Positions 26,501 to 38,500 of a stretch of 64,000 nt of DNA are shown piece after piece. Origin of the DNA: Urechis unicinctus (Eukaryota; Annelida; Polychaeta; Xenopneusta; Urechidae). The stretch lies in assembly GCA_034190875.2 (NCBI GenBank), contig CM067348.1, positions 30,136,640-30,200,639 of the forward strand, written 5' to 3'. A program made the position numbers and the translations under genes. The notes beneath the pieces are model-generated. The model had not been told where the DNA came from. It saw only the letters and a list, made by a program, of their open reading frames with translations, and ran no database searches. The first letter of the stretch is position 1. Every line of letters begins with the position of its first letter.

Positions 26501-28660
26501 GGGGTATTCGCACCTCTGATTGTAAAATCCCGTTCCTTGGTGTCTCTGAGGAAGCTTTACGCTGATTTGCAAGGAACTGCTGCAGGAGAATCCACAGCAC
26601 AATAAGGACTGAGTCGCATACGGCGTATTATCTTATCCTACGCGATTTTATTTAGAAACAATTATGAAAACCTATCATGTTGTTAAGCTAAATACAAGCG
26701 ATTATGGATTTGGCTATCTAAGTGGCAATAGACAGATATAATGACGCTCTTAAGCATAATCAAAGTGTCAGCCCTATTTCGCGTACGGTCCCGCGTATGA
26801 GGAATCCAGCCAGTCTACTGATGTGCTTATGAATATACCCCGATTGCCCCAGTACGTTTGCAGCTGCACTGACAAACAATAATAAGGCTTGCAAAATTAT
26901 AATGTGCTGAAAATAACATTATCAAAAGAATATCGAAAGCTCATTCCAACACCAGCATTCAGCATTAGAAGGCCTAAACATGATTGTGACTGAATCAGAT
27001 TTGGTATACACTGCATAGCATATATCATGTGATAGGTCAACAGTCAGGCGGAGTCATAATGATATTTGATGCTCGATTCACATACACTTAACAAAGACAC
27101 AATGTGGGTGGGTGAGTGATTGTGTATTTAATTATGTTTTTAATGCAAAATTAGTTTCGCAAAAGTAAGAGTATTGGATGTGGCATCTTACTACGAATTA
27201 GCAATATCTATATGCGTAGCGTTACCATGACTGTCGGTCGATTAAGTTTATTGATGCAACCGGCAACTGATAAGAAACCGACTGCTTACAGAGGAAAAAA
27301 TTCGAGAAATAGTGGTATGCAATAATTGCAATTTCGTGGGACATTTAACGAAAATAAGTTGAAGGATGGATTATTTAGCTTGAGGTGAATCATACACGGT
27401 TAATGGGCCGTTTAAAGCGCGGACATCTGCAAACCCAGCGGGTTAGCTTTGCATCTGCCGGATCAGCGTCTTTGTGCAACAGCGAGATGCATTACTCTGC
27501 TGGAATTGTCACTCTTTACAGTTAATTTGCCGCTTGCGGTCAAAAATACATTGCTTAATGTCGATCGTTTATCGGTTTTAATGAGCAGAGACCCACATTT
27601 GTAGCACAGTTGTGACGGAACCATAGCGACGTATTTCTTGTTGTCACCCATAACATACATTAGGTGAAAAGGGTAGTCGCTGAAAGGGATTGTTAGACAT
27701 CATTGTGTATGACTCAGCAGTTCTGATACCGGTCACAATCAATGAAGATCAAGAAGATGTGAACAAGTAATCGTTTTTTCCAACTATCGAATCCCTAAGC
27801 AGCGACGTGCTGTTAGCTGCATTATCTATAAAGCCTAACCCGCTGATGTTTCTGAGCGGCGCTAGTTTGTCACCAAAAGCCTATTGACAGGTTATCGTTA
27901 TTATTGCTTCTCCCCTTAAGTGTGCAACAAACTCTTCCCCTTACTTTGCCACATATGTACTTGCCCTTATTTAATGCCACATTCTGATCACAATATTCTC
28001 CAATATTGATTCAGCTAAATGTCGATGCAATTGCATGTATATACACACGGGGTCCTTTGCTAGTCTTTTACTCCTCCCTGAAAACCTTTATCAACTATAC
28101 AGCATAAAACGCCCGTATTGCCTAGACAATTAGTATTATGTCACATTTATGCGTTTTAACCAATAAGATATGTCGGCCAACGTTTACTGAGATCATCACG
28201 ATGACACATATTCAAGTGTTGATGTTTCAATTTATGACACATATTTAATTGTACATCTGTATGCATCTATTCTAAGTGGCACCTACAAATGGCGAGTTGA
28301 TCTGTCAGCGTAACAAGATCATATGGCAACTTCTGAGTGAAAATTAAATGATCGAGCCACGCGCAACTGCACCCGACATGCTGATTATAATGTGTTAATC
28401 CCGAGAGGCCGTGTTTATTCCGTTAGGTTTCCGATTTATGTATCACCGGTTTGTCAATGTTAAATGTATTGCCGATGTATTTAGACTTTATGATCAAAGG
28501 CCCATCATCATTTGTGTAGCACATTAAACGAACTAGATGGCTGGCCGTGATGAATGTCATTCTACATGTAATTGCACAATTAACACACCAGGCCTCATGT
28601 ATTGTGACTTTGTAATACCCGCGCCATAAATAATATAATGTCTATATCCACGTCGGGAAT
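26500..28660. repeat. Module I, copy 1
   Basis: The longest copy of a module found in whole or part at 38500-39860, 45010-45450, 52000-53100, 54200-55450 and 56180-57620. Landmarks are GGTTAGCTTTGCATCTGCCGGATCAGCGT, ATAAGTACGCTGATAAATGTC-like sequence, ACAATCAATGAAGATCAAGA, CGACGTGCTGTTA..TGCATTATC, TTTGTCACCAAAAGCCTAT and GGTTATCG. No frame is conserved across copies. Confidence 0.75.
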
Positions 28661-28690
28661 CCACGTTTGTTGTTCAGGAGAAGAGTGTGT

Positions 28691-28725
28691 GGGGGATAGG
28701 GGTGGGGGTTTATGTAGAGATCGGG
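28691..28725 (+). other. Potential G-quadruplex tract
   Basis: G-runs at 28691-28695, 28699-28702 and 28704-28708, with a more distant GGG at 28723-28725. This meets a relaxed four-run pattern on the plus strand. The tract lies at the junction of modules I and H. Nothing else in the sequence shows a function. Confidence 0.45.
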
Positions 28726-28729
28726 TAGC

Positions 28730-29250
28730 AAGGGACACTTAGATAATTGGACTGAGGATTGTATCGGAAATCGACATTAGTTCCTAAACATGACTGGGGC
28801 ACGGTTTCTAAGTGAGACGGCTTGATTAGAACACACAGTGTACAACCATTGTGCTTTACGCGTAGCAAGCGTCAAGGCTGTGCCCTGCAATGCTATTAAT
28901 TTCCCATAACGACGCGTATAAAGCGAACATTACCCTTTTCCAACTAATCATAACGTTATGAAGTGTCTGTCGATGTATTGGAATCCAATGTACATCGGAG
29001 CATAAATACGTACATGACGTAGCCGGGGTAAATAATTTGTATTCACGCTGTGGAATCGTGGCTTTGCACGGCCTAAAGCCATATGCTCGATTCTGGTTCT
29101 TTGATATGTGATGAATGTCCACCGCTTTAAATGACAGCACAGTCGGCAGCAAAATCAGTCGTGGCTTCGAAAAATGCCTGCGCTAATACAGCTGAACCAG
29201 ATTACCCACACAATACCAATCTATAGGCTTCAACATAGGACCTGTATGCT
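28730..29250. repeat. Module H, copy 1
   Basis: Aligns closely with 45580-46230 and 57730-58210, with a fragment at 55500-55600. It is better preserved than its neighbours: GGAATCCAATGTACATCGGAG (28979-28999) is identical in copy 2. Other landmarks are GCGTAGCA.GCGTCAA, ACGACGCGTAT, ATCATAAC.TTATGA.GTGTCTGTCGATG and TGACGTAGC. The minus-strand open frame at 28856-29152 has a stop and frameshifts in copy 2. Confidence 0.75.
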
Positions 29251-29620
29251 GGTAATCTTTCATATTGCGTTTGTCTGGCGATTTGTTACCTCGGCCATGT
29301 GGTCAACTAATCTCCTTAGCTGGTTCTGTGTCGGTGTCACATGATAATCTACCTGTTTTCCGACAAGTAAGCATGATGATTCTTCTCGCGGGGCAACTGG
29401 TTGACCACAGTGAAAAGGAAAGTGAACATAGTAAAAGAGTGAGTATCAACAGAAATATATGTAACTGTTCATAATGTCAAATAGATGGTGACCTAATATT
29501 CAAAGTGCCAATCAGATCAACAATAGAGATACCTGATAACTAGGCATAAGATTGTAGGTACAAATTATAAATATGGTCACGTTTGACACCCTGTGCGCTG
29601 TGGACGCTGTTAGCCATTCT
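29250..29620. repeat. Module M, copy 1
   Basis: Aligns with 53345-53710. Shared text includes GACCTGTATGCTGGTA, TTTGTCTGGCGAT/TCTGTCAGGTGCT, GTGTCGGTGTCACATGATAA, CAACTGGTTGACCA, GTGAGTATCA and AATAGATGGTGACC. Modules M and A are adjacent here. Confidence 0.7.
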
Positions 29621-29629
29621 AGACTTACT

Positions 29630-32450
29630 GCTATTCATATTTCAATATTGTGCACATCCGTTTAAAGAGCATCAGGCTGTAAAATAAGACCTGTTGCTTA
29701 GCAGCGGATTCTTGTCGAATGACCTCTGGCTGCTCTGTAGTTGGCATCGCTGGACATAAGGTACGCCTAGGTAGGTGCTCAATGTCAGCCACATGTATGT
29801 ATATTTGGTTGATAACACTACGGCATCTGGCATGGCCAAAAAACTAAAATGCACGAAACTCTCTGATGACACAACTCGGCTGGAATAAATTGGCTTGACC
29901 TTTCCAATCGATATTATCTAGTTAAATTTACCCAAAGTTTTCCTCCTCATCGAAAATATGCTCGTTACAATAACTGAAATAAGCCGGTAATTTCATTCAC
30001 CCCGTAAAACAAGCTAGAAAATTAAAAGTGACTATGTATTATTCCGTGTGTCATCATTGGATGTTACTGAGAGCGGGTATGAATGCTCAGACACTAGTGT
30101 TTTCATACGGTCATATGTTAAATCTCTGTTGTGGCTCTTAAAGAGTTTCATATGTCCCATGTGAAGGATAATGATTACACTGTAAGTATTAATCATCCTG
30201 TTAAACTTGTTATGTCGATATGTTGAAATTTCAGCAAAATAATATTTCCACTACTTGAATTAATTCACAGTTCTACACATGTCAGTCAACATTTTGTATT
30301 TGATAGATATGAGACTTAAATACACGCAGGCGAGTAACTTTCACTTTTAAGCAAGCTTTAATCGAATTAAGATTTGTCAACTTTGGCCTTTTGACTAATC
30401 ATTGCCGTTATCCGTCATCCTAATGCTCAACGAACTATTCGTTTTCCCGAATTTTGAATTCTCTGCTAATGTGGCTCCCAATTAAAGAGTTTGTTGCACG
30501 ATCACACCGGGGGCTGCAAAACTGTTGATTATTCTAAGCAATTGCACGTTCGGCACAAGATGATTACATTTACCAGCTAGAAATTTTAATATCAAGTTAA
30601 TACGGTTTATCATGCAGTGCCGGATTACCATAACAATAAGGTATATGAATTAAATGGTTGTAGAAAATCAGTCAACCTTATTTTGCTTGCTATAGGCGTT
30701 TCTGCAATATGCTTGTGATAGAGCAATTATCGAGTCCAAAACCAAACATTTAGCCTGGCGTGTATTTCCTGACTGTTCAAGTATGTTGGCAGTTTATTGG
30801 TCATTCGAGATAATTTCCCGCCATGCTATCATTTGACTGCTTAAAATACACGCAACCCCGACTGTCGCCATACAGCCTTCCGCGATCCTCAGAACATCCT
30901 GTTTTCACCAAAGCCCTCTTGACAATTTAGCATCATTTTAAATAGATTATCCGATTGTCTATTTTATAAATGGTCATCACAATGCATGGTCGGACGAATT
31001 GCAGCTTCTTGTAGGTTCATCAATGTATGGAACAAATATAGGCCCCAGAGATCCGTGCTTATTATAATCCGCATGTAGGCGTATATTACCATTAGAAATA
31101 TTAGAGTGTGAAACTAAGAAGCCGTTTACTGTCAAAAACTGATAGAAGTTAGCTGTATATGGGAGTAACTACAAAAGACTCGATCCATTATGAGCAATGA
31201 TGCACCATTACACAAAATTTCATTTAGTTTATATGCGTCGCAACCTTTTGGTATCTGTCAGGTGTTTTTTGGTCGCAGGTGTACTTATTGCAATGAAGTG
31301 CAACGCATCAGTATGCAGGTATGAACAGTTATGATAAATGGGAAGGTCAATGAAGATCAAAACCCTGTTAATAAACCATTCATGCAGCCCCTATAACATC
31401 CCTTACATTGACGTTCTGTTTTACTAAAAAAACACCGTAAACTACATGCGTAACTGCTGTTTGCCTTGGGCCACACCATGTGGGCATTTTTACCGTCTCT
31501 ACTAGTTAAATCAAGTATTGCTGGCTTCTGCTATATATATATCTTTACCTCTGACTCAATGCGACCTGATTTACTTATCAATGGCTTCTCAGCTATCTAA
31601 AGTAGATAAAAGCTTCCTTTAGATATAACACAAATATATTCATATGCTTGCGTTTTTAAAACCTGTTTTTATATGAATCATATTGGGCAACAACTTTGCA
31701 TTGTGGCGGTGCAGCATTTATCAACCTCACATGATAAATGCGGCTTTTGCGACAATGAAATGCTTACCGATCAGCACCCACTGGGCAAAACGAATAACAC
31801 ATACGATTGCCAAACAGGCATAAATGACAATATGCTCTCACGATGTATTTTTGCATTTTAAACCAATGCTGAACAGCCCAATGACTATTGTACATATACA
31901 TAAGAACAATCGATAACATAATCTAGCATGGCAACCACCTCATTAACTGATATATTAGCCAACCTGTTGGGATGCATTACGTTCTGCAAATCGGTGGATT
32001 ACCATATAAAAAGTACTTTTAGCCGAGAACCCAGCACCTTGCCGACCAAAAGGGGTGTCTAAATTTGGCTGTGAGACTTAGCCACGTGCAGTCATTGGCA
32101 GTACTGTAGCTAATACGATAATATACAATAAGCAAATTCAGTTTTATCGCATTGCTTCTCATAAAAGCTATTTGGAGAAGAATTAATGCAGATATTGCAG
32201 GTTCTGCGGAGGCCGTATTTAGCTCTGGTCAAGTTGAGTAAAATAACACATACATAAAGTTTTAAATACCTATGAATCAGCAACATAATTGTGCTGACCA
32301 AGATTTGCGAAAATCGGTCTAGAGATGATATTACTGACATCATGTACTAAACAAATGTCTAGAACAAATAAATTGGACGCTGAAATTGTCTTCATAGCAT
32401 CAAAACTTACGCTGTCATGCATCTAAAACAACGTATGCTTTGAGTGCAAC
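29630..32450. repeat. Module A, copy 3
   Basis: Full-length copy, aligned with 14100-16920 on the left and 19480-21890 on the right. It carries a second empty MITE site (ATGCTTACCGATCAGCACCC near 31760). Unlike copies 1 and 2 it is not followed by module B. Confidence 0.8.
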
Positions 32451-32879
32451 AGAACAACTATGTTAAACATGGCAGTGATCTACACTCTACACTGAGGGTT
32501 AACATGTACCAATAAAACTTTCACAGATGTTTTCTGTGCCTGCAAGTTTTGTTGCAGATATTGCGAGTTAATACATTGACAGATTAATCAACTTTAATGT
32601 TGTACAAATAAGAAAGGACAAATATTACAACTGCAAGATCATATGCACATATGTAATTAAACGTCGGCTGTTCACAAATTAGATATATACTTTAATCGAT
32701 TGCATCTAAATACCGGACATTCATAAACTATTGTCCAGTGTGTCTATAGTTTTCACCAGCCTTTGAACATTTTGTAAATCACAAGCCTACAAGGAAATAA
32801 TTTTGATATGCATGATATCATGAAAGCATTTGCAGATGTAGGTATGAATAATAATGTACAAATGACTGCAACACTGTAA
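32451..32879. other. No gene recognised
   Basis: Unassigned sequence between modules A and D, with no long frame. Confidence 0.4.
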
Positions 32880-35180
32880 TGATAATGCATGCAATTCAGG
32901 ATACAAGCAAAAGCAAGTCTTCACTCTCAGTCGCTGCCGATGCTACAGCGTTATGGAATAAGCTCATATGATACTTTTTTTCACACTGCAATCGCTATGA
33001 TGGTTGATATTGTATTGTCGACATCAGAAATAAAACTTTCACTCCGGGGTCCATATTTGTTGTCACATTTTCCAAACAACTGTCAGATAGATTGTGCGGT
33101 AAGGGACAATCCAACTTCCATGGAACGTCTCGTTTGGGAGAGATTCACCAGACTTCCTAAGCAATCAAACCTTGGAGCTAGCTCGTAACATTACCCCACG
33201 ATGGTGCCTTATATCCAATTGCAATGACATGTTAACAAACGCCACCAAGCCTGTCATCAAGCAAGCTTCTCGTCCGGACGACTAATTACAGGGATAAGAC
33301 GTGATGGAATAATGCCTGACACACATGCTTTTACCAACAAAGTGACGAATATGATTTCATATAGAAATGGTGAGTGACTCTCTCTGTACACCACTACCTG
33401 GGTAATGTGAAATTCATATTACCTCAGCTTAATTGTAGTGCTTATTTGCAACGATGTGTCTATCAATAACCGAACATAACCAACACGAATCGTGTGTCTG
33501 CCAGCACATAAGTGCCAGCACTAGTTACAGGAAGAGTAGTGTTACAGTCAGCACCAATACCATACATCAAGGGGCTACGTAACTGGTATCACAATCACGA
33601 TGCTTTCCATCATTGTTTAACGATAATGGTAGCCTATAAATAACATTGACAAAACTGCACAAGCAAACGGACACCATGTGACTTACCTGCTTTGTTGCAA
33701 GTAGGATCAAGTGTTTTATCTCTTTGCTGTGCCATTTGCACTATTGCAGCCAATATGTGCCCCAGTATTCGGAAATCTGACACATTATTGAGATAATCAC
33801 AGTTCATACTACAAAACAGTAAGGTTAAAATATTTCTTTAGACCTCCATCCTAGACAAAACTTAAGTTGCTTGCTTATAGAGTTCTCTGAGCTGTCAGAA
33901 ACATTGTTTTCTGATACACTTTACCGTGAAGTCACAGCTTGATAGGAAACGCTATCCCGTCGTGGTTCCGTCCTAATGAGAGATGCAAAGCTAAACAACC
34001 AAAACAACATTGACATTATCTAATCTATTCGACATTGCGTAAACTTGTATGAGATATCGTGTTTTACGAGAAACTATACAGAATGCTCGTTCGTTAAATA
34101 CATCAGTCATGAGAGTAACAAGCATGTGCGTTTGAACTATTATCATTTTGTCTATGTCACGTTCAAGCTATCTTGAACGTATTCCAAATGCGTGTTCGAT
34201 TTGATAAAATCAGTCTTCAAACGGCTTGTGGACGTTCGTTTGATCATTCCGAGAACTCTGCTTGCCTTCACGGCATGTCCCTATGATTGCGCCCGTTAAT
34301 GTTTACACACATACAATGTCAACCTTTGCTATTTGATGTAAGAGTCAATTTGGCATATCTTTTGTCCGCTGTTGATGATAAAAAAACAGCTGATTATTTT
34401 TCAATATGCACGTATTTCCCGCCAGATTATAGAAGTCGGCTATATCCGCGCCACAAGCCCTATTATGCCTACATCCAACTGTTAAGGCATGGGATGTAAG
34501 AAATGTATGTCATTGGGGAAGGGGGCAGGTGAGTATGGAGTATGGGGGTTGCGCGTTTGTCATAGTGGATTAGGGCGGATAAGGTATATAATGTACGTAC
34601 TCGAGAGTGATAGTATCCCTGGGGCGAACGCGATACCTTACCATAAGTCCAACAGATTCATGTTGATAGACTTTCTCCTCATAACTTTTATATGTACATG
34701 CGTGAATGTAGGATTTACTTATTTCCTTTAGGCATCTTTACGCGTCAGTCAAAAAAATTAATGTGATTTCAAAAACATATGATTGCGCTATGATTGGTGT
34801 AAACCCAGAAAAAGAGAACACGATCTACCTATATATCTGACAATGTTTGACTATAGTACATGCTTGGATCATCATAACGCGATAGAAAGGGAAATGTTTA
34901 TTGAACATTATGGTACTTAAAGCCTTCCGTTGAGATTATAAGGTGATTAAGACACATGTATAGTAAAAGACAATAGATTATTTTAATGAGCAATCAAAGA
35001 GGTGATTATTTTGGCGAGCCCGTACTTTGGTGAAAGAGCACTGCTTTGCTGCGACCAATATACGCAAAACATGTCGAATTTGGTTAGTTCAAAAGCAATT
35101 GCCATGCCTGATTAACCTTATTTAGCCCGTCACTACCTTCTTCGATTATCTCAATTTTGCAATAATCAAGAAATAACTTA
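32880..35180. repeat. Module D, copy 2
   Basis: Aligns with 48480-50880 from end to end. Landmarks are GGTAAGGGACAATCCAACTTCCA, CAAACCTTGG.GCTAGCTCGT, GCAATGACATGTTAA, CCAACACGAATCGTGTGT, GATAATGGTAGCCTATAAA, CGTTTGATCATTCC.AGAACTCTGCTTGCC, a G-run cluster at 34515-34548, and CGTACTCGAG. It is followed by module C, as at 50.9 kb. Confidence 0.8.
34515..34548 (+). other. Potential G-quadruplex tract in module D copy 2
   Basis: G-runs at 34515-34518, 34521-34525 and 34544-34548 with GG steps between. The same arrangement is kept in module D copy 3 at 50214-50245 although the surrounding sequence has diverged. Confidence 0.45.
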
Positions 35181-35790
35181 CATGAAATATTTTGAGTGGT
35201 CGAAATGGAGCGCGGGGGTGACAGCGGCAACAGCTATTCTCCATTACACACATAAAAGAGTCTTCGTCTCAATAGTATTCAATTATAGAAATTCACCTTC
35301 TCCATCATGGCACACCATCTCAGCCAAACAAAACCGCGAGAAACGTATTAGTCTCTGTCCCGGAATTGCGAAATTTAACGCCGATGCTTCGCCAACAGAA
35401 AAAGGTCGGCGTCTTCCCGACAAGACAAGTATATTTAGGATCCCCTACAGCATGAGCTGTTTTGAAATAACACACACGAGCAAACCTCGACTGAAATGTC
35501 AAACGTCCCACTATCACATCAACTAGAACTTACAGTGTAGAACTTTGACCAACAACATGGGTTGTGTACTCAAATTGATTTAAACATTCTTCTAATCGAT
35601 TGGACCGATGGTTTGTAGTATCAGAGTATGCTTACTTATTATATGTAGAAGGTCTCAAATACAAAGCAAGACCAAACATGTATGTTGGTTTCGACGGCAG
35701 AAGCATAAGCCAGTGTTTTTTGAAAAGGCAACAGAAGGCTTCTCAGATAACCTATCATTAGCATTTTTGTATGCAACTAAAACAGTTGCA
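35180..35790. repeat. Module C, copy 2
   Basis: Aligns with 50880-51400. A 25-base stretch at 35400-35424 is identical to 51074-51098 and contains a small hairpin (GTCGG, 7-base loop, CCGAC). The open frames on both strands here are not conserved at the protein level in the 51-kb copy. Confidence 0.75.
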
Positions 35791-36330
35791 CCTAACAATA
35801 TTGGCACGTTACTCTGTAAGCTGAACAAGCGGCATCTAACATTTTCTGAGCTAAAATGCGAGCATCGAGCCACGAGCCACTCCACCCGACATTACCATTA
35901 TAATGCATTAATCCAGCGAATCCGTATTTATGCCAATGTAAAGATTGCCAATAGGTCAACGTCAACTGCAAGGCCAATTGAAATAGATTTAATAATAAGA
36001 GGCCCATCAGTTTCTATGTTGTAAATTGGACGACCGGCCATAGATCACTGGATTGCAAATTGCAATGTCTGAGGATTTCACGGATACATTTGTTCCTTAT
36101 GATTCCTGTCTCTGCGGTTATGGAACAATTATAAACTGATTAGCACACCTGGGAACATGATTGGTCGACTTTATAAGTTTTTCATACCCGCCATGAATAC
36201 ATCTTTATACAGCTGAACAAATTACTCACAGCTTGACCCGCCATATGCTAAGACACTCTGTGATGTCATCTATAATTTTCAAACTATATCAAATGTATAG
36301 CTTCTATGAACCAATCAGTTAATCATTTAG
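35790..36330. repeat. Module I, right-end fragment
   Basis: Aligns with 52840-53330: ATCGAGCCACGAGCCACT.CA.CCGAC, ATTGGATTGCAAAT-like sequence, GGTTATGGAACAATTA, and AGCTGAACAAATTACTCACAGCTT.CC. Shorter matches lie at 28340-28620, 55340-55450 and 57520-57720. Confidence 0.7.
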
Positions 36331-36339
36331 TTCAATTGT

Positions 36340-36590
36340 AAAAATGCCACTGCAATGTAGACATTGTTCTTTAATAACGGTAGAGTGGACGTGCTTATAT
36401 AACAGAAATGAGGAAATTGCGCAGCTGGTAACCTGTCATTTAACAAGGCTTAATATATTTATGATTTTGCGGGTGACAAAAACATTACAATATCACATGT
36501 ACTTTTTGCTGAATCAGCCAACCAGCATAATGATGTCCGAGCATATCAATGCAATTGTGAAAAAGAATGCCTAACAAATTCGTTGATGTC
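36340..36590. repeat. Module F, copy 3 (fragment)
   Basis: TTCTTTAATAACGG, ACCTGTCATTTAACAAGGCTTA and GAATCAGCCA.CCAGCATAATGATGTC.GAGCATAT.AATGCAATTGTGAAA match 53755-53910 and, more weakly, modules F 1 and 2. Confidence 0.65.
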
Positions 36591-36899
36591 AGCGTTATTC
36601 GTTCTGTTACACAAATGGCGCGTTCAATTGAGCAAACTCGCAGGAATCAACAGCGATACGGGATGCTTCCAGCTACTGCTGCATGACACATCATTACAGC
36701 CCAAAGGGCAGGGTGTTTTTGCCCATGCACTTTGAAATACAACGCTCAAAACAATGTCGTGTCTTTGTCCTCCTCCGCAACGAAACTATCCCCCAAAGCA
36801 TTTGCGAGCATTTGCGTAATCACATTCGCCAAAACTGTTAGTATTTAATATATGCCCCGTTTGCACCCTGAACACTAGCCACTATTTTACACAACTGAT
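36591..36899. other. No gene recognised
   Basis: Partly related to 12300-12420 (CCTCCTCCGCAACGAAACTATC against CCTCCCACGCACGGAAACTATC), so this is probably a continuation of module F. No coding signal was seen. Confidence 0.4.
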
Positions 36900-37320
36900 G
36901 ATATATTAGCCTTCCGAGAGTTTCTGTTATTGCGGGTATAAAAATAGGTATCCGATGTCTTTCTGTAAGAACCAATCAGAAACAAGCATGTTCTGATTCT
37001 GAAAACCTATGAAGGGCGTGTCCATCAATAGGGGCCAATAATTATCAGTGATTGCTTCGCGATGCTGGGAGATACAGAGTAATATAATCTGGTCAAATAA
37101 TTTATCTGGTATACTGCATAATAACGTTCTTCTTTCATGACAGCTAGGCGAATGGAGAGCCTGCAACTGTCAAACGGCACGATCAAAGACGATGCATGTA
37201 AGCAACAAGCATGGTGGCAATGACAGTTAATGACACTTGCGTCCTTGAGGGACACTTGAATGTGTCAGTCAAAAGCATCGTTGCGGTTTTCATCCTCATG
37301 TGGACAACTATAAGCGGTTT
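36900..37320. repeat. Module B, tail fragment
   Basis: Aligns with the right end of module B (23900-24240) and with 53950-54200: GGGCGTGTCCATCAATAG, GGTCAAATA.TTT, GTCAAACGGCACGAT and GACACTTGCGTCCTTGAGGGACACTT. Confidence 0.6.
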
Positions 37321-38000
37321 AAAACGCATCAATGAACTTCCATCAGCCTGATTTCACCCTATTCATACCCCACAATTGCACCAGTCTGTTCACCGAGCAT
37401 CAGACGCGCATTGGTGTCTAATGTGTAAAGTATCCTTTCCTGTATCTCGATGGGATGTTAAACTGAGATCAGCAATGATTGTTGAGAGACACATATTTCC
37501 ATTTCGTAATTCACAAAGGGTCTACTGAGACTCATAACAGTTTTTACGGGTTACAAGTATTAATACTGATCGCTCACTTAAGCGTAGTGCAATTGTTTAT
37601 GGCAACACGTTTAATCTGAGAGCAATATTCTACACGCCCTTTTAAGTCATTGACGGGTTCCATGCCGTCGGCACCGGCGTTTATTGACATGGCAGACTGC
37701 AATAATGATTAGCAAGGCATGTATACTCCTTCTGTTGTTTGCGCCTTCATATACGTCTGAGTGGAACACGGGTAGATTATCTTTCATGCTAGTCGTGATT
37801 GAGCCGTGATTGAGTCGTGATTGGATTTGATTGCAAATGATCAGTGGTCTTCAAACTGATCATTGACGCTTGTCGTCATCATAAATGTAAGCAAGTTGTG
37901 TGATCTGCGGTGCATTGCGCGTTGTCCGATGGTAAAGCGATGGTTGAGGGGAATTACGTGATCGTATTTGTATTCCCATGGCTTAATGTTTTTATAGCTT
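37320..38000. repeat. Module L, copy 2
   Basis: Partner of 24220-24860. Three near-copies of the word GATTGAGCCGT/GATTGAGTCGT/GATTGGATTTG lie at 37798-37830, a small local duplication absent from copy 1. Confidence 0.55.
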
Positions 38001-38500
38001 CGACAAATATCGGCCCTCGGTATCAATGGCGAACTGTTAGAATGGTTGAATGGAAGGCAAAACGGAGTGGTGATATATGGTATCGAATCAGACTAGAAGA
38101 TCCCTATCAGCACGATATGTGCAGCACGATATGCGCAGGACGGACTATCTTTTGCCGCCAATAATAACTTTCGAAACTAAAGCATGGTGTCGAATCCCGT
38201 ACGATTATTGACCCTTGCACGGTCTAACCGGTCTTGCTTCATAGTTGCCCTGGCAGCCGGCTGGGGCACTTAGCTACAAAGGTCAAAGATCATGTCCTTT
38301 TTTGACACGATTAAAAAACTATCCACATAATGGCAAGGGCGATGTCCTTGCAGAACATTTTAAATGCAAAAACATGCAGTTGATGATACCATGCATTTGT
38401 ATTCATGCTCAATTAACGAACATCTATGTCTTAAAAACTCGTTGAATGAATTGCATCTGAATAATTTCCCAAAGCGTGCATGTCATTACAGCTAGGCCTC
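38001..38500. repeat. Module C, copy 3 (right part)
   Basis: GCAGCCGGCTGGGGCACTTAGC, CGATGTCCTTGCAGAACATTTTAAATGC, ACGAACATCTATGTCTTAAAAACTCGTTG and ATTTCCCAAAGCG match 26255-26460, 44795-45000 and 51790-51910. Confidence 0.65.

Noticed and set aside
28856-29152. 98-codon minus-strand frame in module H
   Set aside because: Broken by a stop and shifts in the 46-kb copy despite high DNA similarity.
35320-35517. Minus-strand frame shared with 50979-51179
   Set aside because: Codon comparison shows mostly non-synonymous changes, and neither copy has a recognisable domain.
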